Assembly (NCBI GenBank): GCA_017647245.1 | Contig: JAGCKY010000177.1 | Span: forward strand, 1 to 14,411 | Direction of reading: 5' to 3' | Source: Elusimicrobiaceae bacterium | GTDB taxonomy: Bacteria; Elusimicrobiota; Elusimicrobia; Elusimicrobiales; Elusimicrobiaceae | Length of the DNA: 14,411 nucleotides | Shown: in pieces, positions 6,260-12,746 of the stretch | How positions within the stretch are numbered: the first letter of the stretch is position 1 | Layout of the letters: each line of letters starts with the position of its first letter | Program-made: the position numbers and the translations under genes | Notes under the pieces: model-generated | Seen by the model: only the letters and a program-made list of their open reading frames with translations | Databases searched by the model: none | What the model was told of the DNA's origin: nothing

Positions 6260-8521
6260 TTAGGCCTTTTGTGCGTGTGCGGCTTTTATTTTAGCGATTT
6301 CTTCGTCTGAAATAGTCACAATGTTGCGGCATTTGGGATAGCCCGAACAACCCAAAAAGTAGCCGCGTTTGGAATTGCGCAGTACCATGGGTTTGCCGCA
6401 TTTTTCACATTTATGTTCTGTGACAATCGGCCCGGTGGATGCCACTTTATTACCTTGCTCGTCAATGGAATAAGTGTTTTTGCATTTTGGATAAGCTGAG
6501 CAAGCTAAGAATTTACCGCGTCGTCCGCTGCGAATGACCATCGGGGCCCCGCATTTATCACAGACCTCGTCCGTTTTTTCCGGCATGACCTTTTCACCGT
6601 CTTTACCTAAATTGATTTTGCCTTTACAGGTGCTATCAGAGCAGACTAAATACTGCCCGAAACGGCTGGTCTTTTGCAACATCGGTTTGCCGCAGACAGG
6701 GCATTTTTCGTCAGTTTGTTTGGCTTGCGGACGGGCCATGCCTTTATCGGCCTGTGCCAGTTCGCGTGCAAACGAAGTGTAAAATTCGTTTAGCAAATCT
6801 ACCCACTTTTGACCGCCTTCGGCCACTTCGTCCAATTTTTCTTCCACACCGGCCGTGTAGGACAGGTCCATAATTTCTTTGAAGAAATCTTTTAAACTGT
6901 CGGTAACCGTGATGCCTAGTTCTGTAGCCACCAGTTTATTGCTTTTGGGTTGGCGGGCGATATATTTGCGGTCCAAAATCGTTTTAATGGTCGGCGCATA
7001 GGTGGACGGACGGCCAATGCCGTGTTTTTCCAACGTCTTAATCAAACTGGCCTCGTTGTAATACGGCGGTGGGGTCGTTTTATGGTCTTTGGTAGCGATT
7101 TCTTTTAAAGTAAGTTGATCGCCTTCGGCCAAATCCGGTAGCAGTGCGGAATCTTCATTTTCCGTTTCTTCTTCATCTTTGTAAACAGACAAATAGCCCG
7201 GGAATTTAATCGTGCGGCCGCCGGCACGCAAGACACAATCTTTCTTTTCTCCGGCGGTAATATCTACCGTAACCGTATTGAAAACCGCGTCTGCCATTTG
7301 ACTGGCTACAAAGCGCAACCAAATCAGCTCATAGAGTTTATATTGGTCTGCAGTCAGATATTGTTTGACGCTTTGCGGGGTGCGGTTGACGTCGGTGGGG
7401 TGGATAGACTCGTGCGCTTCCTGCGCGCCTTTGACTTTACTTTTGTAAATGTTAGGTTTGGCCGGCACAAATTTCTCACCATATTTAGCGGCGATGAATT
7501 TGCGGGTTTGGTCTTGCAACAGATTAGACACATTGAAAGAGTCCGTTCTCATGTAGGTAATCAAACCGACGGTCGTTCCGGCGATTGCAATACCTTCGTA
7601 CAAATTCTGCGCGAGCATCATGGTTTTTTGCGAGGCAAAGCCGAGCTTGTTGTAAGCGTCTTGTTGCATGGAGCTGGTAATAAACGGTGGTTTGGGTTTT
7701 TGCTTAACGGCTTTCTTTTCAATGCTGGCTACCGTACACGGCCCTTGGCGCAAAAGCGCTTCAACGGGGGCCAAAGTTTCGGGTTTGTCAAAAACGGTAT
7801 TTTTAACTTTATAATCTTCGGCAAAAAGGTGATAGGTTTTGGTTTGTTCTACATTTTTACCTTGCCATTTCAAAAGACGCGCCCAAAAAAGCGGTTGCGT
7901 GTTTGGTTTTTCAAATTGGGCTTTCAAACTCCAATAGGGTTGTTCTTCAAAAGCGGCAATTTCTTTAGCGCGCTCGGTCAAAAGGCGTACCGCTACCGAT
8001 TGCACGCGCCCCGCCGACAAACCGGACGTAATTTTTTTCCACAAGAGGGGGGAAAGTTTATAACCCACAATGCGGTCCAAAATGCGCCGTGCCTGTTGGG
8101 CATTTACCAAATTCTCATCAATTTTGCGCGCATGGGAAAAAGACTCCTTAATAGCCGCGGGCGTAATTTCATGGAAATAAATACGCTGATACCGCTCGGC
8201 GGGGAGTTTTAACAATTCCACCAAGTGCCACGCAATGGCTTCCCCTTCGCGGTCAGGGTCTGTAGCCAGATAAATTTCCGGCGCGTTTTTGGCGGCGGTT
8301 TGTAATTCGGCAATCAGCTTTTTGGCTCGTTCCACCGGTTTATAAGTAGGTTTAAAATTATTTTCAATATCTACCCCCATATCGTGCGACGGCAAATCGC
8401 GCACGTGCCCGAAAGAACTGCGTACAATAAAATCACTACCTAAAATTTTGCTAATCGTTTTTTGTTTAGTCGGAGACTCTACGATTACCAGTTTTTTACC
8501 TTTCAAATTGTTCGTTGCCAT
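6260..8521 (-). CDS. topA: DNA topoisomerase I (type IA)
   Basis: It relaxes negative supercoils by passing one strand through a transient single-strand break. The 753 residues contain the Toprim domain with VESPTKQKTI (14-23) and the acidic triad of TDPDREGEA (D88, D90, E92), the conserved SAGRVQSVAVRLL (169-181), and the active-site tyrosine Y323 in ITYMRTDS with R325 beside it. GIGRPSTYAPTI (501-512) is the usual core block. The C-terminus carries three four-cysteine zinc ribbons (starting near 607, 654 and 705), each of the CxxCG.PM...G..L.CS pattern. Size and layout are normal for the bacterial enzyme. AGGAG lies 9 bases before the ATG in a 19-base gap after dprA. Confidence 0.97.
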   Translation of the reverse strand: MATNNLKGKKLVIVESPTKQKTISKILGSDFIVRSSFGHVRDLPSHDMGVDIENNFKPTYKPVERAKKLIAELQTAAKNAPEIYLATDPDREGEAIAWHLVELLKLPAERYQRIYFHEITPAAIKESFSHARKIDENLVNAQQARRILDRIVGYKLSPLLWKKITSGLSAGRVQSVAVRLLTERAKEIAAFEEQPYWSLKAQFEKPNTQPLFWARLLKWQGKNVEQTKTYHLFAEDYKVKNTVFDKPETLAPVEALLRQGPCTVASIEKKAVKQKPKPPFITSSMQQDAYNKLGFASQKTMMLAQNLYEGIAIAGTTVGLITYMRTDSFNVSNLLQDQTRKFIAAKYGEKFVPAKPNIYKSKVKGAQEAHESIHPTDVNRTPQSVKQYLTADQYKLYELIWLRFVASQMADAVFNTVTVDITAGEKKDCVLRAGGRTIKFPGYLSVYKDEEETENEDSALLPDLAEGDQLTLKEIATKDHKTTPPPYYNEASLIKTLEKHGIGRPSTYAPTIKTILDRKYIARQPKSNKLVATELGITVTDSLKDFFKEIMDLSYTAGVEEKLDEVAEGGQKWVDLLNEFYTSFARELAQADKGMARPQAKQTDEKCPVCGKPMLQKTSRFGQYLVCSDSTCKGKINLGKDGEKVMPEKTDEVCDKCGAPMVIRSGRRGKFLACSAYPKCKNTYSIDEQGNKVASTGPIVTEHKCEKCGKPMVLRNSKRGYFLGCSGYPKCRNIVTISDEEIAKIKAAHAQKA

Positions 8522-8540
8522 AATAAGAAACTCCTAAAAA

Positions 8541-9659
8541 TTAAAATTTGCTCTTGGCGTACAGTCCGTCATTGCACACAAGCAACCCCTTTACTTCCAG
8601 TTCAAATAGGGCCGACGCCACTTCCGGCACAGACAACCCTAATGCTTCTACCACTTGGTCGGCAGAAAGCTCGCCCGAGCCAATTTGCTCTAAAACCCGC
8701 TGTTCAATTTCCGGCAAACCTTCTTGTAGTGTTTGGGTTGGGGAAACTTCCGCAGGGGCTTGCAAGTCAAACAGCTGGTCCTGTGGTATATAGTCTATTA
8801 TATCTTTTACCGAGGTGACAACCCCTGCCCCGTCTTGGATCAGGTGATTGGGCCCGCCGCTTTGCGGGCTGTCTATCGGTCCGGGTACGGCCAAAACGTC
8901 TTTGCCCATCTCTAAAGCAAGCTTGGCGGTAATGAGCGCGCCGGACTTTACTTCACCCTCTACCACGACGACCACTTCCGACAAGGCCGCAATCAAACGG
9001 TTACGCCGCGGAAAGTGAAAAGCGTTGGGTGGTTTATTAAAAGGAAGTTCGGAAATAATTGCGCCGTCATATTGCAAAATGGCGCGGGCCAGTTCGCGGT
9101 TTTCGGGCGGATAACAGCGGCCGATGCCTGTGCCGATAACCGCAATGGTGGGTTTATGCAACCGTACCGCGGCGGCGTGACATTCGCTGTCTATCCCGCG
9201 GGCCAAGCCGCTGACAATGACTGCGCCTGCTTCGGAGAGTCCCGTGGCTAATGTATTAGCGGCGCGGCGGCCGTAGGCAGTAATTTTACGCGTGCCGACC
9301 ATACCGATACAAACCTTATTTTGCGGCAATTTGCCCAGCACATACAGAGCAATCGGTGGTTCTTTGCAGTCGCGTAGCGCCTGCGGATATTCTTCGTCTT
9401 CCGGTACTAAAATGCGCCCGCCGTATTTTTCGGTTTTTTCTAATTCTTCTTCGGGATTAATTGCAAAGGCATCGCGCAAAAAGTGCGCGGCAGTAGACGG
9501 ATTCATTTGCGCTTCGCGTGCCAAAGTTTCGGCATCTTGTTTTAAAATTTCTTCGGCAGAGCCAAAGATTTCAATCAACCGCGCGAGCCAATCGGCGCGG
9601 AAATATAAAAAAGCGTTTACGCGGATACGTGCCAGCCGTTCGCTATGAGAAATGCTCAT
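8541..9659 (-). CDS. dprA: DNA-processing protein DprA (Smf)
   Basis: DprA binds single-stranded DNA entering the cell during natural transformation and loads RecA on it. The 372 residues hold an N-terminal helical region (about 7-65), the Rossmann-like core with MVGTRKITAYG (120-130), SGLARGID (150-157), GTGIGRCYPPEN (176-187), FPRRNR (216-221), SGALITA (239-245) and VPGPID (258-263), and a C-terminal winged-helix-like segment (about 310-372). All core motifs are intact, so it should be functional. The ATG overlaps the comM stop by four bases (ATGA), so the two competence-related proteins are translationally coupled. A G-rich stretch (AAGGGGG) about 8 bases upstream can serve as ribosome site. 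Confidence 0.95.
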   Translation of the reverse strand: MSISHSERLARIRVNAFLYFRADWLARLIEIFGSAEEILKQDAETLAREAQMNPSTAAHFLRDAFAINPEEELEKTEKYGGRILVPEDEEYPQALRDCKEPPIALYVLGKLPQNKVCIGMVGTRKITAYGRRAANTLATGLSEAGAVIVSGLARGIDSECHAAAVRLHKPTIAVIGTGIGRCYPPENRELARAILQYDGAIISELPFNKPPNAFHFPRRNRLIAALSEVVVVVEGEVKSGALITAKLALEMGKDVLAVPGPIDSPQSGGPNHLIQDGAGVVTSVKDIIDYIPQDQLFDLQAPAEVSPTQTLQEGLPEIEQRVLEQIGSGELSADQVVEALGLSVPEVASALFELEVKGLLVCNDGLYAKSKF

Positions 9660-11191
9660 AAGTCGGGCACCCCCTTGCGGTCCAGCGGGCGGTATTGTAG
9701 GACTTCAATCAAATGGGTCGTTTCTATATTTTCTTTGCCTTCCAAATCAGCAATGGTGCGGGCCGTTTTAAGCACTTTATCCAAACTGCGGGCGCTTAAA
9801 CCAAACTTGCGCATGGCCGCTTCCAAAATGCGGTCTGCACCGTCCGGCAAGGGGCAAAATTCTTTGATTTGTTTTTGCGTCATAAACGCATTAGCTGTAG
9901 TGGGTGTGCCCGCAAAACGCTTTTGCTGTATTTCCCGCGCGGCAATTACCCGGGCGCGGATTTGCGCAGAGGTTTCACCTTCGGCAGGTTTATTCCAATC
10001 ACCATACGCAACCGGGTTTAAATGAACAGTCAAATCAATACGGTCTAACAGCGGACCGGAAATTTTATTTTGGTAGCGGCTGATTTGCATGGGCGTGCAA
10101 GTACACGGCGTATGCGGACTACCTAAATTGCCACACGGGCAAGGGTTCATCGCCGCAATTAACGTAAAACGCGCCGGGAACGTAACCGTTTCTTTGGCAC
10201 GGGAAATAGTGACCTGCCCGTTTTCCAACGGTTGGCGCAATACTTCTAATGTTGTGCGGGAAAATTCCGCAAATTCATCTAAAAACAAAACGCCGTTGTG
10301 GGCTAAAGACACTTCGCCGGGTTTGGGAGTTGTGCCGCCGCCGATTAAAGCTACATCGGAAATAGTGTGGTGCGGGTCGCGAAACGGCCGTCGGGTCAGC
10401 AGGCGCGACGTACCGATTAAATTACAAACCGAATAAATTTTAGTGATTTCCAGCATTTCGTCATCGGTCAGCGGCGGTAAAATACCCGGGAAACGTTTGG
10501 CGAGCATGCTTTTACCCGTGCCCGGCAATCCAATCATCAGTACATTATGTCCGCCGGCCGCGGCAATTTCCAGCGCCCGTTTGGCAACCGCTTGACCTTT
10601 GACGTCTGAAAAATCCAATAAATGTTGCGTGCTTTCTTCTTCCTGCGGTACATAGGAAACGGTTACGGCACTGTCATCGGTGCGGCCTTCCAGCCAATTG
10701 ACTAAATCACGCAACGTACGCGGTGTGATAAATTTGGCACCCGAAGTTTTTCCTTCTAGTAAATTGCCCGGCGGAATAACAGCCGTGTATTTTTCTTTCA
10801 CGGAAATGAGCATGGGCAAAATGCCGGCGCACGGGCGTAACGTGCCGTCCAAGGCCAGTTCGCCTAACAGGACTAAATTTTTTAATTTTTCTATTGCTTG
10901 CCCAGACATTTCACCGTTAGCCGCTACAATGCCCACAGCCATAGCTAAATCAAATTGCGTACCGCTTTTGCGTAGTTCTGCCGGGCTTAAATTGACGGTA
11001 ATGCGCCGCAACGGAAAATCAAATCCGCTGTTGCGCACGGCGGCACTGACGCGGTCTTTACTCTCTTTTACTTCAGCGTCCGGCAAGCCCACCACAGATA
11101 AGGTTGGCAGCCCGGGGGCAATGTCCACCTCAGTGATGACTTCAAAACCGTCTATGCCTTTTAAGGCGCAGCTTCGGACGTTGGCAAGCAT
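9656..11191 (-). CDS. comM: ComM/YifB-family Mg-chelatase-like AAA+ helicase
   Basis: In transformable Gram-negatives ComM is a hexameric helicase that drives branch migration while incoming DNA is integrated. The 511 residues show the N-terminal Lon-protease-like fold (about 1-170, with GLPTLSVVGLPDAEVKESKDR), Walker A GLPGTGKS (221-228), Walker B VLFLDE (301-306), a cysteine cluster CPCGN...CTC (351-365), the GPLLDRID finger (379-386) and the C-terminal helical domain ending in a LSARSLDKVLKTARTIADLEG block. Length is typical. The ATG matches the family start (MLA.V.S) although no ribosome site is visible; the lipoprotein stop lies one base upstream (TGATATG), suggesting coupled translation. 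Confidence 0.94.
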   Translation of the reverse strand: MLANVRSCALKGIDGFEVITEVDIAPGLPTLSVVGLPDAEVKESKDRVSAAVRNSGFDFPLRRITVNLSPAELRKSGTQFDLAMAVGIVAANGEMSGQAIEKLKNLVLLGELALDGTLRPCAGILPMLISVKEKYTAVIPPGNLLEGKTSGAKFITPRTLRDLVNWLEGRTDDSAVTVSYVPQEEESTQHLLDFSDVKGQAVAKRALEIAAAGGHNVLMIGLPGTGKSMLAKRFPGILPPLTDDEMLEITKIYSVCNLIGTSRLLTRRPFRDPHHTISDVALIGGGTTPKPGEVSLAHNGVLFLDEFAEFSRTTLEVLRQPLENGQVTISRAKETVTFPARFTLIAAMNPCPCGNLGSPHTPCTCTPMQISRYQNKISGPLLDRIDLTVHLNPVAYGDWNKPAEGETSAQIRARVIAAREIQQKRFAGTPTTANAFMTQKQIKEFCPLPDGADRILEAAMRKFGLSARSLDKVLKTARTIADLEGKENIETTHLIEVLQYRPLDRKGVPDL

Positions 11192-11192
11192 A

Positions 11193-12299
11193 TCAAATGA
11201 AGTTCAATGTAATTTTTTGTGGTGTAATATCCATCACCGTAAAATTGACATTGTAGCGACGAATAATTTGCGAAGCCAATTCTTCCGCCGAAGAAATGTT
11301 AGCCGATATTTCAAAGTAAGCGGCGGAATTGGTGTATTTGGTTAAATTATAATCTTCAATTTCGCGCATGTCTTTGAAAATATCTTGCACTTGTTTCAAG
11401 CGCTCAATGCTGTTTACGTTTTGGATAATTACATTAAATTTGTTGGCGGAATTAATAGCCGCGTTGATGTTTTCCACCAGTTGTTTGGCCGCACTTTCAC
11501 AGGCGGCGGAAATGGATTTTTGCGCGGCGATATTTTCTAACGGATCCAATCCGCTGACTTGGTCTGCCCCTTCGGCTACCATTTGATAATTATTGGTAGA
11601 GTAGACTTTTACATTAGCGCGGGCGCGATAGGTTTTAAACGGAGAAGATACTCCCGGCAATGCTTCCAACGGCCCCGTAGACACATCGGCTAAAATTAAA
11701 AAGCGCGCGCCGTCTTGGCGGGCTTTGTCCAATACCGGCACGGGGTCTTCTAAGTTATTTTGGCTCAAATTTTCACCATTAACTAAAGAATAAGGTTGCG
11801 TTTTAAGTGCGCGGTAAATGGCTTGTTTGCAGTCTTGTTTTAAGGAAACATCTTCTCCGATCACTTCGCGCGAAGCTACCAGTAAAGTTGTTTTTTTGGC
11901 AAAGGCATCAGCATCGGTTTGTTTGATGATATCGCTAATGTCTTTGACCAGCACCATAGCCCGTACGCGGGTATACCATTGATCCCCTTTGCGATACGCT
12001 TTTTGCACATAACTGCGGCGGATAAATCCGGCAGATTGGGAAGTGATTTTTTCTTCCACCAGTTGGGCTTGTTCCACGGTGGCGGTAGAAGAAATGAAAA
12101 TACCGGCTACTTGTTCTACAGCTGCTTTTTGCGCGGCTAACTCACCTTCTTTTTTCATGGAAGCAAGATTGTTTTCATCGTAGGGAACTAGTGATTCGGC
12201 TACGACATATTCACCGTCTCCCTTCGGGCCGATGTGAAAAGCCCGGCAAGCAGTAAGGGTTAAGCTGCCCAGTAGAATAAGCAGTAAAAGTTTGTTCAT
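11193..12299 (-). CDS. Predicted outer-membrane lipoprotein, FlgT/CsgG-like layout
   Basis: I do not recognise a named gene. The 368-residue product has a lipoprotein signal with lipobox LTAC (C18), and the residue after Cys is Arg, so inner-membrane retention by an Asp+2 signal is not expected. Three regions are visible. Residues about 50-125 (AAQKAAVEQVAGIFISS ... YRKGDQWYTRVRAMVLV) resemble the N-terminal domain of FlgT and LPP20-like proteins. Residues about 135-285 (GARFLILADVSTG, YRARANVKVYST, a helix of SAACESAAKQLVENI type) resemble TolB/CsgG-like modules of envelope lipoproteins. Residues 286-368 form a third alpha/beta unit. These likenesses are by eye and tentative. The gene starts 3 bases after the LPP20-type gene, with AAGGAG 6 bases upstream, so the two lipoproteins are probably made together and may interact. 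Confidence 0.75.
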   Translation of the reverse strand: MNKLLLLILLGSLTLTACRAFHIGPKGDGEYVVAESLVPYDENNLASMKKEGELAAQKAAVEQVAGIFISSTATVEQAQLVEEKITSQSAGFIRRSYVQKAYRKGDQWYTRVRAMVLVKDISDIIKQTDADAFAKKTTLLVASREVIGEDVSLKQDCKQAIYRALKTQPYSLVNGENLSQNNLEDPVPVLDKARQDGARFLILADVSTGPLEALPGVSSPFKTYRARANVKVYSTNNYQMVAEGADQVSGLDPLENIAAQKSISAACESAAKQLVENINAAINSANKFNVIIQNVNSIERLKQVQDIFKDMREIEDYNLTKYTNSAAYFEISANISSAEELASQIIRRYNVNFTVMDITPQKITLNFI

Positions 12300-12302
12300 G
12301 GA

Positions 12303-12746
12303 TTACTCCTTAATATCGTGTCCGGCTTCTTGCAAACGCTTGCGCGAAATGCGCATAATCACACTACAACCACCGTCGTCTAAATACTCCGTAGATACCA
12401 GTTCCATTTGCCCCAATAGTCCGTTGGCAGAAGTGTGCAAAGTGGAATTTTCGGATACCGCGTCCACAATTTCTATGTTACTCTCTAAATTGGCTCCGTA
12501 CAATACTTCGGTGGCACGCTGATAGGCATTGGCAATGGCCGCTTCCCGTGATAAAATGCGGCGTTGGGAATCGGTTTTGTGATTGGGGTTTGCCGCCCCG
12601 AAACCGCGTACCCACAGATAATCGCCGGTAACCAAGGTGTCATTAAACGACGGAGCAATTTGGCCGTCTTTAACCGCGCTTTTAAGGTGGCCGCTACAAG
12701 CCGCCACGCATAAAAGGGCAGTGAGTAAAAAAGCAACTTTTCTCAT
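12303..12746 (-). CDS. LPP20-family lipoprotein
   Basis: This is a small lipoprotein of 147 residues with lipobox VAAC (C17) and Ser at +2, which fits outer-membrane sorting. The mature part has a WVRGFG.A strand (45-51) followed by SREAAIANAYQRATEVLYG (66-84), a middle segment, and a closing strand pair around EYLDDGGCSVIMRIS (120-134). This helix-then-sheet pattern is that of the LPP20 domain found in Helicobacter Lpp20 and other surface lipoproteins of uncertain role. Its ATG overlaps the stop of the DnaA-like gene by four bases (ATGA), with GGAG 8 bases upstream. A cytoplasmic ATPase and an exported lipoprotein being coupled this tightly is unusual. The function is unknown. Confidence 0.82.
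   Translation of the reverse strand: MRKVAFLLTALLCVAACSGHLKSAVKDGQIAPSFNDTLVTGDYLWVRGFGAANPNHKTDSQRRILSREAAIANAYQRATEVLYGANLESNIEIVDAVSENSTLHTSANGLLGQMELVSTEYLDDGGCSVIMRISRKRLQEAGHDIKE

Noticed and set aside
7298..8212. 304-codon open frame on the plus strand
   Set aside because: It lies wholly opposite topA, whose motifs are intact there. The translation is Phe/Gly-rich with no recognisable domain; it is an antisense shadow of codon bias.
10680..11345. 221-codon open frame on the plus strand
   Set aside because: It is antisense to comM and to the 3' end of the lipoprotein gene, shows no ribosome site and no domain, and both minus-strand genes are well supported.
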